64,000 nt of DNA from Verpa conica (taxonomy: Eukaryota; Ascomycota; Pezizomycetes; Pezizales; Morchellaceae), in contig JAUFSD010000008.1 in the NCBI GenBank assembly GCA_033030425.1, forward strand, positions 124,001 through 188,000. The letters run 5' to 3'. Below are positions 9,157 to 19,618 of the stretch, piece after piece; positions within the stretch are counted from its first letter, which is position 1, and every line of letters starts with the position of its first letter. The notes beneath the pieces are model-generated. The model was not told the origin of the DNA, did no database searches, and saw only the letters and a list, made by a program, of their open reading frames with translations. Position numbers and translations under genes: made by a program.

Positions 9157-9762
9157 ATGAGCGCTACAGGATCCACGCAGCAGGTGATAGGCCCTGAAAT
9201 AGTCTCACTTGAATCTCGCATCCGCACCCTCGACTACGCAACACGGGATCTCAAACGCAAGATGTCCGGTTACAACTTCTTCGTAATTGGAAAACTCCGC
9301 ATCGCCGCTTCAACTATACCTACTCCGTCGATCCCCCGTATCTTTATTCTCGATTGTGATACAGACTCACGGACTATGGGTGAAGATCTATCGCTTACCA
9401 GAAATCCCTCTCCTATGCGCTACGGAAGTATCCGTACTAATCCCTTGGCTATTTGTGCCGAAGTCCACCTTGCGTCGGCACAGAAAGCACTATTGGAAAT
9501 TACTAAGGAAATGGTGGCTCTGAATGCTGCGCTTGGATATATGTTCCGTAGGTACTCTAGTACCAACTGGAGAATATTTTCAGAGCTGAAGTCATTAGGT
9601 GAGTGGATGGAGAGGGTTGTAAAGAGAATTGGGTTTCTCCAGGAAGAGGTAGACAAGATCGCAGCGATGGAGGACGCAGGGTGGGAAGTTGGACTTGTTA
9701 TAGTAACTACGGAGGAATGGGAATTTGGCATGAGAGTCCACCAGCGGAGGTACTTTTATTAA
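9157..9762 (+). CDS. Hypothetical protein, 201 aa, helical
   Basis: The first ATG in the open frame is at 9157. The frame extends upstream to 9010 without an ATG, ten bases past the inferred LTR end, so the retrotransposon has landed within about 160 bp of the start codon. The product has an N-terminal helix (PEIVSLESRIRTLDYATRDL), a central less ordered part and a second helical region with LQEEVDKIAAMEDAG, then a short C-terminus. No signal peptide or membrane segment. I do not recognise the family. It is convergent with rad9, about 190 bp apart. The 5' part of the gene may have been separated by the insertion; a missing upstream exon cannot be excluded. Confidence 0.55.
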   Translation: MSATGSTQQVIGPEIVSLESRIRTLDYATRDLKRKMSGYNFFVIGKLRIAASTIPTPSIPRIFILDCDTDSRTMGEDLSLTRNPSPMRYGSIRTNPLAICAEVHLASAQKALLEITKEMVALNAALGYMFRRYSSTNWRIFSELKSLGEWMERVVKRIGFLQEEVDKIAAMEDAGWEVGLVIVTTEEWEFGMRVHQRRYFY

Positions 9763-9952
9763 TGTATCCATATGATGTTAGATCAAACCATAGTGGCATA
9801 GATATAAATACGTATAATGTCTCTTGTAAATCTACCGATATATCAAATCTCGTAAATACAGGGTCATTCACTAAAAACCAAGAGTAGCTATATATAGTGC
9901 TGTCAAACAAAGAAAATGAGTTCCTTTGATATAGAAAAGAATATAATGGAGC

Positions 9953-11630
9953 TCAGAGATCGAACAGCCCCCTTGCCTTTAGAAACCAGAAAGTCAGAAT
10001 CACGAATAACGAAGTAGAGGAATAACTCACCTGTGACACCTCCTGTGTTGGTCCCACCATCGGACCAATATCCTCATTCTCTTCTTCACTCTCTGTCTCA
10101 TCCCCTTCGGCACCCACCTTCATTCCCGGCGCAATCTGATCTCTCACAACCGAAATACTCGGCATCACATCATTCACGCCCGAATCCCAACGCACCCCCG
10201 GTCCCCAGTCTTCCAGCCCTTTCCCTAGATCATCATCACTGCTCTCTTCTTCGCTATCGTAAGGTAGGAATAACCCCTGTATCATACTTTGGCTTGGTAA
10301 GACTTGTGAAGGTGACGGTGGCGATGGTGGACGCTCTTGTGCGCGCTGTGTGATAGCGCTGGGCTGTGTTTGTGTGTGTTGTGTAGGAGGCCTAATGAAG
10401 ATTTCATCTTCATCTATAGGCGTTCGTTGGCTATGAGTGGAACCGCGTTGAGAAGCTTCAGATTCCAAAGAACCCCTGAATAATGGAGCAGAAGGACGAG
10501 GAGTAGCCCGTGGAGCAGGACGTGAAGCAGGACGTGATTCGACTCGTGTAATAGTCGCAAAGGTCTGTAAGTTGGTGACTTGGGTCATTGTCATTAATGT
10601 GAACTCGCATTTCATTCCCTCGAATTCATAGACTATTTGGAAAGGACGACCGGCTTCGCTATAATATGTTGAGATGACTGTATTCAGAGAAGCAGCATGG
10701 GTTATTATCGCCTAATTAAATAACCACCATAAATTATCAGTCTATTACCATTACTACAAGAAACTCAGGACTAAAAACTATACAAACCTTCATATCTTTC
10801 AAGCTGACCGCAACATTCACCCCATCTACGGCTGACCAGTCTTCAAAATCGGAGGTATCAAGAGCAATATTCGTATGCATGGGAAGTTTCAATACCTCTA
10901 CCGATATTTAGTAACCCGGTTCCCCATTTATCTTCTACAGAATACGCACCTTTCCCATCCGTCAACTTCTCGGTAAAGCTAGTGAACACAGCCCTTCCAT
11001 TATTACTCGTAATATCCAATCCTTCCGCCTTTGGTCCGAAATGCTCCATATAGTCCTTCATAACCCTGGCCTTTACCGTCCACCGGTTCGACGCGCGGCT
11101 CTTATCAAATACGGGTGCCATTACTTCCACCTCCTCATATGTAAGCTTGTAAGTCTTTAGGACTCCATGCCCACATAAGAGCTGGACAAGGAGCCGACAT
11201 TCCGGCCGTGAAGGATCATCCTCAAAGCTAACTTCGCACTTCTCAATAGCCGAGCCTCTATCTTTCGTGTCGAAATAACGCTGTCTAAATGCAGCGAGTA
11301 GAGCCTAGGGGGCTGCTCGTATCAGTATTTTTTGTCTACTTCTTCTTTGAGTTGGAGAAAATGAGCAACCTTAGAGTAGAGTCTACAACTAAACCGGGAA
11401 GTCTCAAGGTCATCATCCTCCGAGGGTGAAAACTCGTAGAACTCAAAGAAACTCTCGCTAGATAAGGCGATACCCCCGTATGCAGACTTTGTGGAGTTGA
11501 GGGCTGATAGTGTAAACCGGTTATGCCGAGCTTCTAGGCAGACGTATTCAGAGAACTTCGATAGGCATGCTAGGACATCGTGTATTCTTTGAGCAGCAGA
11601 GGCGCTGAGGACAAACTTCAGACTTGACAT
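9953..11630 (-). CDS. rad9: DNA damage checkpoint protein Rad9 (9-1-1 clamp subunit)
   Basis: Rad9 forms the PCNA-like 9-1-1 ring with Hus1 and Rad1, loaded at damaged DNA in the nucleus to activate the checkpoint kinase. Proposed exons, minus strand: 11630-11370, 11304-10950, 10897-10788, 10711-10031, 9976-9953, giving 476 aa. Introns are 65, 52, 76 and 54 nt with CTGAT/CTAAA-like branch points. The N-terminal half matches the Rad9 clamp: LSALNSTKSAYG in exon 1, VFDKSRASNRW and the FTSFTEKLTDGK strand in exon 2, KLPMHTNIALDTSDFEDW in exon 3, KCEFTLMTM in exon 4. The second half is a Pro/Ser-rich tail with acidic blocks (EEESSDDD, ETESEEENED), as expected for the phosphorylated Rad9 tail, ending RGLFDL. 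Intron 1 has an unusual GTTGCT donor. Intron 4 is a multiple of three with no stop, so its retention would also be readable. Confidence 0.93.
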
Positions 11631-11891
11631 ATCTCAGCTGTCGTATTGAGAGGGTGAGGCGGGGAAGACGCGGTTGACGTGACGTCGCAATCAAGAGATC
11701 ACGTGGTCGGTAAGTCCCGTCTCACAAGAAGTCACTCGCTCAAGATGCGAATGTGAATTTGAGGGCTGACGGTTGCCCAGAACTCCGGCTGAACATAAGA
11801 AGCTTAGTCAAATTAATTCCACGCGCTTTGAATATTTAAATGTGCATATTTAATGTAGTTCCGTGCGAATAATACATGTAGTATAACACTT

Positions 11892-11949
11892 TACTATTGG
11901 ACGGGCCATGTACTTATGATTAATTCATTCATTCATACTATTGGACGGG
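11892..11949 (+). mobile_element. ATTC-tailed mini-insertion with 14-bp target-site duplication (copy A)
   Basis: The 14-mer TACTATTGGACGGG occurs at 11892-11905 and again at 11936-11949. Between them is a 30-nt insert, 11906-11935, reading CCATGTACTTATGATT then AATTCATTCATTCA. Perfect duplication of the target with a simple-repeat 3' tail is the structure left by target-primed reverse transcription. The insert is far too short to code for anything. Confidence 0.75.
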
Positions 11950-11999
11950 ACTACCCATGCACTTATAATTCATTCATTCATTCATTCGGACGAGACCAT
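11943..11999 (+). mobile_element. Second, more diverged ATTC-tailed insertion directly after copy A
   Basis: Core CCCATGCACTTATAATT at 11954-11970 is followed by (CATT)n up to about 11986. The flanks TTGGACGGGAC (before) and TTCGGACGAGACC (after) are similar but imperfect, consistent with an older duplication. The same target appears to have been hit twice. Confidence 0.5.
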
Positions 12000-13004
12000 T
12001 AATAATTCATACCTGTATGGTGGCACTGGTGAATAAGAAGGGCGCGTTATAGATACGCTTGTCACTCCCTATATACTCCTACTATAATCACTTTACATAT
12101 AGAAATGGTTGGGTCATACAAATCTAAGCACATCTGGTCCGTCTTTCCTATCCCTTGATCTTCCGCACCCTGACCGGGGTGCTCGAAGTGACTCTTAGAT
12201 AAGGAACAGAGAATATAAGCGGCCTCCAGCCCCAGTTGGCTAGAGCTACAGAGAGAATCTACCCTAAAACACATGATCCACTAAGGGCTACTCTACAGGG
12301 GTCAATAATATAGGTAGGGGTATAGCAGTTTTATGCTTAGGACAACTATGTGAATAGGCTAGAACAAGTCTATTGATTAATAATCTACAGTGGGCTACGA
12401 CTATTTCTCAGCGGAGAAGGAGATTCATATTCATATCACTAGTAGCAAGAATCAAATCACGGTTCATGGATACGAGAAAACAAGTGATTCCAAGAATTCA
12501 ACTATATTCTTCAAAAGGTACAGAAAGTCCAACCATTTCCGACAACTAATAGATGGCGAGCTGAAAAGATATTGTTCTCTAAGACGAGAACCTCGTATCC
12601 GCCCTCATCTGGATTGACCTAAAATTTAGATGGATTGTCAGTGTCTACAGAAAAGAAAGTTTTTACGGTTGTGAATGCAGGGGTTACCTTGTGGGATTGA
12701 ACTTTATTGTCTAAACTGTGCCTCTTGATGCCGGCTTTAGTAGCTGTGCCTACAGAGACAGTTAGTTCCTTCAGAATAGAAGAAAACTGTAAACCATTCT
12801 TAGTGATGGTCACTCACTTTCCTGCCGGCGATAGATGATTCTCGGATTGATAACAATTTTCGAACCGGTCTCGCGAAAGGGGTGGGAAGAGGTGAGGAAG
12901 GAGAGTGATTTGGTTTATGGATGATGGAATTCTCAAGACAGCGGGGAAATCCCATCTATTTATGCTCTTCAGCGCAGTATATCTAAAGTAAAACTATCGT
13001 TTGG

Positions 13005-13290
13005 ACTGGGTTGCCTTAAAATCGCATCACCTACAAGAACTTTGTGTGATCTTGGACGCCTGAACTTTGAAACTAGCTCAACCGAACTATTGACCAGGTC
13101 GCCTAAAAACTAAAACAACCTAATCCACGAGATTTTACATGATCTGGGTCGCCTGAATTTGTAAATCTCTCCACCTACGTAACTTTGTATCACCTGAGTT
13201 ACTTGAAATCATGAATTACCCCGCAATTGATTCTTTTGAATCTGGGATGCCTGAAAATTGAAATTACCCCATACAACCAAATTCTATCGT
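13005..13290. repeat. Degenerate ~48-bp minisatellite, about six units
   Basis: A core related to CTGGGTCGCCTGAAaTTGAAAT recurs with the GCCT (or its variant) at about 13013, 13058, 13101, 13151, 13200 and 13249, a spacing of 43-50 bp. Between cores a second weak motif recurs (ACCTAC..AACTTTGT..GAT). Units are strongly diverged, so the array is old. Confidence 0.65.
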
Positions 13291-14114
13291 AGGCGGGTAT
13301 ACTCTTTCAAGATATTCATAGAGACCAGTTTCGTAGGCCCACTATCTATTAGCGCCTTAGTAAGGTTACTTGAGGAAATGGGTAATCGAACCAGCTAGGA
13401 GGATCCATTTTCACCTGTTTTATGGTACTCTATAGAAATATTCTGATCTATTCAATAACCTCATTATATAAAATACATTCGCTAATTTAGGAATAGCGGG
13501 TTAGTTCCACTGGCTGAAAATCACGTAGCTCTATGGATTGAATCTAATAATGAAGAGGAAAACGACTAGGGTTGACTGCTAACTACTGATATCAGCCTAG
13601 GGTATTGAAACCATTTGAACGTGTTATCTGACTGGCAGACTTAATAGAGTGGGGATGCATGAGGGTAATACTTATGTGTAATTCATATTTCTCAACTACA
13701 GCGATCAATTGATAGATAGCAGATTGCTACTCCAAGTGTAAAATTATAATTACCCATTTAAGGGTGTGCCACGCGGGTTAGGGATATGTATTACAAGATT
13801 TGGCACGTGCATGACGTGTGTAACCTCTTGGCTGTGCGCCTGTTTACGTAGTAGATCAGCGAACGCACATGTAACAATTCATACTACACTCCCAGCACAA
13901 TATACCGCATACGGTTCTATGAAAGAGAGAGAATACACGAACACAGTACTAAGTATCAGGATTTACCTACTTCAATTAACCGATAAATTGAATTTGGCAA
14001 TCACAACTACAGATCATCAACCGCCAAGCCAACATATAGGAGTCTCAAGTAGTGGGGGTGGGCTGTAGTTTTGTTTAATTCACGCCACCTCTATTTGTTT
14101 ACAACCCCGAAATC

Positions 14115-15141
14115 ATGACTTCCCGCCCGATATTGACACACCTCAACGCCGACACTACTTGGCTCCTGCAGATACCTATTCCAAATACCCACCAAAGCGA
14201 TGACAAAACATACTTCACACTCCTGTTTGACCCCTGGCTTATCGGGCCCCAATCAGATGTCCACTGGATGTTTTCAACACAGTGGCATATAGTACCACCA
14301 GTTATTGATTCCCTCACGAAACTGAAAGAAATCGACACCACTAGCGGTAATGGGAGACTCGACGCTATTGTGGTGAGCCATGAGTTTACAGACCATTGCC
14401 ATCAAGCGACGTTAACAGAGGTGATGCCAAATGTGCCTGTCTTTGCAACTACCGTAGGTATTCTATTCTAGAAAGCATTCGGATTTCTTAATCTTACACT
14501 CTGTTGTAGAAAGCGGCAGAATTAATAAGTTCGTGGAAGCATTTCGAATGCGTTCATGAAATCCCCTTGTTGCCACCAACAGACACCGAGAGAATTCCCC
14601 AAGATTCTCTTCCGGAATGGCTGAAAATACAGCAAATTACTTCTCTCGGAAATGATCTTGCCTACTACCACTCTGGTATTCTTATATCATGGCCTGGAGA
14701 GAACGGCGAAACCGAAGGGGTGGTGTATACGCCCCATGGGCTACAGCCGGGGAGTCTAGATGTCCTGAATGGGAGAGTAAGGGTATTAGCTTTGCTTCAT
14801 GGGCTTCATGAAGTCGTTAATCCTTGGTGAGATAAACCTTTAGCTGTTTATAATCTCAGTTTATTTAATACCATCGTCTAACTTTCCCAAGGTGGTTGGC
14901 AATAACGACCCTAAACCTAGGTGCTCATAAAGCCCTGGAGTCCATCAAGGGACTGAACCCCCCGCCTAAGTACTGGATACCAACACATGATGAAGTAAAA
15001 AAGGGTGGTGGACTTGTATCTTTGGTTATGAGTAGATTTCAGTGGACCTTGTATGATGCGCTGGAAAGGAAGGGGTTTGGGGAAGAGAAAGGATGGAAGA
15101 TGGTCAATCTTGGGAGTGGGGAGAGTTTAGTTTTAGACTGA
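14115..15141 (+). CDS. Metallo-beta-lactamase-fold protein (fungal UlaG-like)
   Basis: Proposed exons 14115-14453, 14510-14826, 14892-15141, giving 301 aa; introns of 56 and 65 nt with GTAGGT/GTGAGA donors. The N-terminal third ends in VVSHEFTDHCHQATL, the characteristic metal-binding loop of a fungal metallo-beta-lactamase-like family, where H-x-F-x-D-H-x-H stands in for the usual H-x-H-x-D-H. Later segments include YHSGILISWPG and TPHGLQPG, matching the core beta strands, and YWIPTHDEVKKGGG near the C-terminus, the likely site of the last metal-ligand His. These are generally soluble hydrolase-like enzymes of unknown substrate. No signal peptide. Splice placement is supported by an uninterrupted, family-like translation across both junctions. 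Confidence 0.8.
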
Positions 15142-15865
15142 TATTTTTTATATTTTATCTAGTAATATCTACTACCAAACCCATAAGTTCCTACTATAAT
15201 AGCCTAATCTTGAATTATTAGTAAAACCCCTAAGAGGCACGGCGTTAGCACTAGATCTGCTTAGAATCCATCGGTATTTTTAGCGATAAAATCACTCTAA
15301 ACATCACAAGAAAGGATTATATCCCACCAGGCTAGAAATTACTAGAATCCGTATGCACTCTCGTACCTTGCGCAACACTTTTAAAGGGTACACGACATCC
15401 CGATACCCTAAACCACCCCACTTCAACACCCTCAACCCTCCCTTCTGCTATCAAGAAAGTTACCTTTAGTACTGCACCGCGATAATTTGTTACTAATCCA
15501 TCTTAACCACGGCTACCCACCCCCCAGATAGAAGCATCTGACCGAGTGCCAGCGATATCGGATCTATATTCAAAGAGAGTGACGGAGGAAGATTACTATT
15601 CTTTTATGGATTTAGCAATATTCCATGATGTATTTAGTATTAATAAATAATCAGGGGCATAACTCTTTATATAACCAAGTACATATAGCTAGCGACCGCG
15701 AGAGCAATAATTATTTAACTCAAGCCACGTCCTACGGGATGAGTGGCGCTCTAGTGATACTACTTTAGTTGAGCCGCAACGCCACACCTCCATTACCCGG
15801 CCCAGAACAACGAGCCCCACCAAAGGCTAGGAGCGGATAGCGAAATAAACAACCCCCTCATCGCA
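15142..15865. other. Intergenic spacer
   Basis: AT-rich sequence between two co-oriented genes. No frame, repeat or RNA gene recognised. Confidence 0.5.
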
Positions 15866-16451
15866 ATGGCTTCCAAAGAATCAAAAGGTCTCCAATCACA
15901 GCAAAGTACGTCCTCCCACCATCTCCACTTTTCTTTAGAGACCATGAACAAGGCTGATCCAACGGAATAGTCGACTTGACAACCCTCTCCGTCGACAACC
16001 TCTCTGCCGTCAAGAAACAGCTCGACGATGAGCTAGAACACCTTACTCAGTCATTCCAGAAGCTCCGCCAAGCTCAGAATAAATTCAAGGAATGCATCAC
16101 CACTGTAAAAACTGGTTTAAGGCCTGGTTAGTCTAGCATGCTTTTGTAGAGTTGACAATACTAATGCGACCATGAGCGGGGGAAGGTAAAACGATTCTTG
16201 TACCGCTTACAAACTCACTCTATGTTCCGGGAACCCTCTCCGATACAGAGAACGTCCTTGTAGATATCGGAACCGGATATTATGTTGAGAAGTCCGCAGC
16301 AGACGCTGAGAAGTTCTACAACGGCAAGGTGGAAACACTAACGAAGAACCTGGCAGATCTGGAGAAAATTGTTTCCCAGAAAAGCCAGAACGTACGGGTT
16401 GTTGAAGATGGTATGTTTGTCGTATCCGCTGGTGGAGTAATGAAGTACTGA
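15866..16451 (+). CDS. GIM5: Prefoldin subunit 5 (alpha-class prefoldin)
   Basis: Prefoldin 5 is one of two alpha-class subunits of the hexameric jellyfish-shaped chaperone that hands nascent actin and tubulin to the CCT chaperonin in the cytosol. Proposed exons 15866-15905, 15971-16126, 16186-16451, giving 153 aa, a normal family length. Introns are 65 and 59 nt with a CTGAT branch in the first. The protein starts MASKESKGLQ; the first coiled-coil helix (about 20-65) contains VKKQLDDELEHLTQSFQKL, the beta-hairpin core contains ILVPLTNSLYVPGTL and VLVDIGTGYYVEKSA, the strongest family signatures, and the second helix carries the LEKIVSQKSQNV stretch. The small first exon encoding only 13 residues is typical of fungal orthologues. 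Confidence 0.92.
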
Positions 16452-17260
16452 CGGTTTGGGGGGCTGGGTAGTCTTGAGGCAAAAGGTCCTGAGCAGCAGT
16501 GCGCAGTCGGCATAGCGGGGATACAGCTATCTTCGTGGTTTCTTTTATCTTTCGCAAGTGCTGTTTCACTAGACAGGTATAACCTAGTGCGAGTTTGGAG
16601 ATCTGTATATACAGATAAAAAGAATTTGTTACCGGATCTTTATCTTATCAAAGTGAGAACTGAGCTTAAACCTGCTCTGGCTCTACAAAATAAACCGATG
16701 GATTGCCAGTATGTTGTTACGGACACCTACGGATATAGCATACAAATTCTCTTCCTCTCTCACTCGTTCTATAAACCGCTAAGGTACTACATGATGTAAG
16801 AAAAGCTATGCATGAGATTAAACAATACGCAGTATCTAATTCTACGGCAAATTCTTTGTTAACACCTTTCAATAACTACTTTTTTGTAGTCCTTGTCCAC
16901 TACCATTTCTTATAGCCTTGCGTTATTTCCAGCAGAAATATACATGCTCTCACGTTCTCACAAAATCTCTGTATATCTCCCTCTACTATTCCCAACTTCT
17001 ACCATTATTTACACTCCCAAGTAGACAATAAGTCGCCATAACCGATTTTTCCGACCTAATGCAGAAACCGCCCCCAAACTCACACACAAGTACATGATAT
17101 CAATGAGCACCAAGTGAGCTGATACATACCAACCATATACAATACCTCCCCCATATTTGAAGCACCTCGCACAATAGCCCTAGAAAAATGAAGCCACATC
17201 CTCTATTCATCCCTTCCACCAGAAGCCCTGACTCCACAGCTCTACAGATCTTCACTAACA
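16452..17260. other. Intergenic spacer
   Basis: AT-rich, no supported gene. Reading frames on either strand in the first part overlap the end of the prefoldin gene or its 3' flank and have no coding signature. Confidence 0.5.
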
Positions 17261-17707
17261 ATGCCAACCGCCGAAAACGAAAAGCGTATCCAAAAACTCA
17301 ACGACCAACTCATCGCCCTGCACACAGATCTCAACACACTTGACCAAGACCTCACCTCACTCAACACCTTCATCAGTAAGCATAAAAACACCCCTCCCAG
17401 TGAGTTCATAAGCCCCATAGGCACCTACACCCCCCATGAGCCTGAACGCTGCCGTATCGCATCAACTTATACAAAAGCCATCTTCAAATCACTACGTAAG
17501 CGGCTCACCACACTTGACAGAAACCTAGTTTCAGCAAGTGCTGGTGTTTGTAAGTTGAAGAAGAGGTTTGTGCGTAGACTGTCTTTGCGATACGTGTGTA
17601 ATGAGGAAGATGAAGGTGGTGAGTGGGGTTACTTCGACGAATGGGTTGAGGAGGTTAAAGAGCTGCGTGGAGTTATCTGGGCGAAGGTTCGTGGGACATC
17701 TGTATGA
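17261..17707 (+). CDS. Hypothetical coiled-coil protein, 148 aa
   Basis: Single-exon frame with ATG at 17261. Residues about 5-40 form a clear heptad coiled coil (KRIQKLNDQLIALHTDL). A Pro/Thr-rich link is followed by a basic helical region (KSLRKRLTTLDRNLV, KKRFVRRLSLRYV), then an acidic Trp-containing tail (EGGEWGYFDEWVEEVKELRG). No signal peptide or membrane segment. Not recognised; codon usage and helical periodicity argue it is real. Confidence 0.55.
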   Translation: MPTAENEKRIQKLNDQLIALHTDLNTLDQDLTSLNTFISKHKNTPPSEFISPIGTYTPHEPERCRIASTYTKAIFKSLRKRLTTLDRNLVSASAGVCKLKKRFVRRLSLRYVCNEEDEGGEWGYFDEWVEEVKELRGVIWAKVRGTSV

Positions 17708-17947
17708 ATTTTTTGTTTCTTATTCGAGGGTTGGTTTTGGTTATCTTTTGTAATTTAATTGAAAGTTATCTAAAACTTTCAAATTTGGGTCATCTCCGAT
17801 CACTCGTGAGGCTAGACCCTACCGGTGTAGTAAGATATAGAGAGGGCAAGAGTGGACTAAAGCCTTAGGAGGACTCCTATGGGCCCTATATATATGCTCC
17901 TACATCATAGACCCAAAACCTGCTTGTACTCGGCACTATTTATACCT

Positions 17948-18018
17948 ATTCGATACCCATAATATTAGGGTTGCATGTACTTATGATAAATTCATTCATT
18001 CATTCGATACCCATAATA
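17948..18018 (+). mobile_element. ATTC-tailed mini-insertion with 17-bp target-site duplication (copy B)
   Basis: ATTCGATACCCATAATA is present at 17948-17964 and 18002-18018, perfect over 17 bp. The 37-nt insert 17965-18001 starts TTAGGGTTGCATGTACTTAT and ends AAATTCATTCATTC. The core GCATGTACTTATGAT matches copy A. The exact 3' boundary is ambiguous by one ATTC unit because the target itself begins ATTC. Confidence 0.78.
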
Positions 18019-18434
18019 CAACCGGAAAGTACGACGACGACACACACATAGCTGAATTTTATCTCGCGTAGATTGAGCAACGTCTAGAACTCAATAAATA
18101 ACTACAATCGAGCCTCATCTGTACCTAAATACTACCCAATCCTATCTTCACCACTCATTCAGCCGTTCTAGCCGCACCTGCATTAACTGCTAGCTGCGAC
18201 CCCCCCCCAAATAACAGCACGTCCTACTTTTCAAAGTGTCACAAAGCTGTAGCCAAAGCGAAAGCACTTTTGCGTGTGTAACCGTCCCGCCAGATATAAC
18301 GATATGTACAGGTATTCCTTACTATACCATTCTTCTCCTACGTATCCTCGCTGACCTCCTATCTAAAGGATTTAGTGTTTTAGAGCAAATACCTTCGATT
18401 TGGATTCTCCTACCCCAGTGACCTCGACCCTATA

Positions 18435-18752
18435 TTATTTTATGATAATAATACCGGCTAGGTCCTCACATGTACAGATACCGAACCCAGTTGATTGGGG
18501 AAACACCAAGATATGGCGAGGAAAGCCGACCACTGACAGTGTCAGACCTTTGTCATTCTTGAATGTCACCGGAAAAACATTGGGACGCGAACATTCGCAC
18601 TGTGCCCTATCATCGTACATTTCGAAGTCGGGGTGGTATTTTGCTTGGAGACAGTGAAAGGTTATGGATGACAACCTTTCCATACAACAGACCCTAACCC
18701 CACTTATGAACCCTGTACTAGCGTGGCACCCCCAGTCTAGAGAAATATTCAT
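18435..18752 (-). CDS. Possible small protein or exon, 105 aa
   Basis: ATG at 18752 and an open frame of 105 codons with several Cys residues (WGCHASTGF, CLQAKYHPDF, CECSRP, GICTCEDL). A splice donor could lie near its 3' end. No family recognised and no neighbouring exon identified, so this is a weak call that may be chance. Confidence 0.15.
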   Translation of the reverse strand: MNISLDWGCHASTGFISGVRVCCMERLSSITFHCLQAKYHPDFEMYDDRAQCECSRPNVFPVTFKNDKGLTLSVVGFPRHILVFPQSTGFGICTCEDLAGIIIIK

Positions 18753-19093
18753 AACCTAGCGCGACTAAAACTAATAAAATCTAATATCCTAACACCTGGG
18801 GTATGGAGTATTCTCATAGAATACAGGCTCACTTTGTCGTGGTCTGGATACTAGTCACGCTCCAGGCTGGAGGCGAAGGGGTCTCCCACCAGGGCATGAG
18901 AACCCCACGTAGCAATGGGGCCAGATATACCCTTCTGCGATCTCCTGCCAGGTAGTGAATCGGGACTGGCGCTCGACTCGAGTAGGCTTTACATCATGTG
19001 TCGGAAATTCCCCGACGGGCTTTGTCAATTCTTCAGAAACTAACTCATTGAAGTATACTATTACTTAATTTAGTATTTTCCAGTCAACTTCCT

Positions 19094-19147
19094 TACTGCA
19101 AAATGAACTGAATGAATTAATTAATCATGACTACTGCGAAATGAACT
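19094..19147 (-). mobile_element. ATTC-tailed mini-insertion with 16-bp target-site duplication (copy D)
   Basis: TACTGCAAAATGAACT (19094-19109) recurs as TACTGCGAAATGAACT (19132-19147), 15 of 16 identical. The 22-nt insert 19110-19131 reads, on the minus strand, GTCATGATTAATTAATTCAT then TC. It is the shortest member and shares the ATGATTAATTCATTC end with copies A and B. Confidence 0.65.
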
Positions 19148-19618
19148 ACTAGCTACCTGGTTTATCTCCTATGACTTTCATCCCAGTGTAATAGAGCCCC
19201 AAACTTCATGAGCCCTAAAATAATCCAGGATCGTTTGTAGAATTGGACTAAGACCATGTAAGAATTATTCCGAGGTCTTAATATGTTAGTCCGTGTTGGC
19301 TTTCGAGAGGATTACAGAAGGATTTCAGCCATAGCAGAGTATATTTTAAGAAGACTTACTGTCCTCTCATACGAAACTAATCAGCCATCTTGTTTCCAGC
19401 AAAGCAGACAAAAAGCATAGAAAGCATTACTTTATAGGTGTTATATTACTAGTTTAGTATCTTCAGGATTCCTCTTAATTGAATCAACAGGAGTACTGAG
19501 TTTGCCCCACTGTAACGTCCTTTCCCAGATCTGCTTTCCATATAGTAATATTTACTTGACAACTATACATGCTATAGTAGGAAAATAGCACAATTAATTT
19601 GATCCAGTTCATCTACTA

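Larger units (their letters stand above)
11631..14114. other. Intergenic region with short retroposon footprints and a minisatellite
   Basis: No convincing gene. Short frames at 12062-12274, 12390-12617 and 12619-12813 lack homology I can recognise and mostly lack ATG starts. The stretch holds two ATTC-tailed insertions (11892-11999) and a degenerate ~48-bp tandem repeat (about 13005-13290). Confidence 0.6.
17708..19618. other. Intergenic region with two ATTC-tailed footprints
   Basis: AT-rich, containing copies B (17948-18018) and D (19094-19147) of the mini-insertion family. A C8 tract lies near 18200. One ATG-started frame at 18752-18435 (minus) is noted separately. Confidence 0.55.

Noticed and set aside
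17965..17970. TTAGGG, the fungal telomere repeat unit, at the start of insertion copy B
   Set aside because: Only one unit; copy C has TAAGGG and copies A and D lack it. It is better read as part of the insert consensus than as telomeric DNA.
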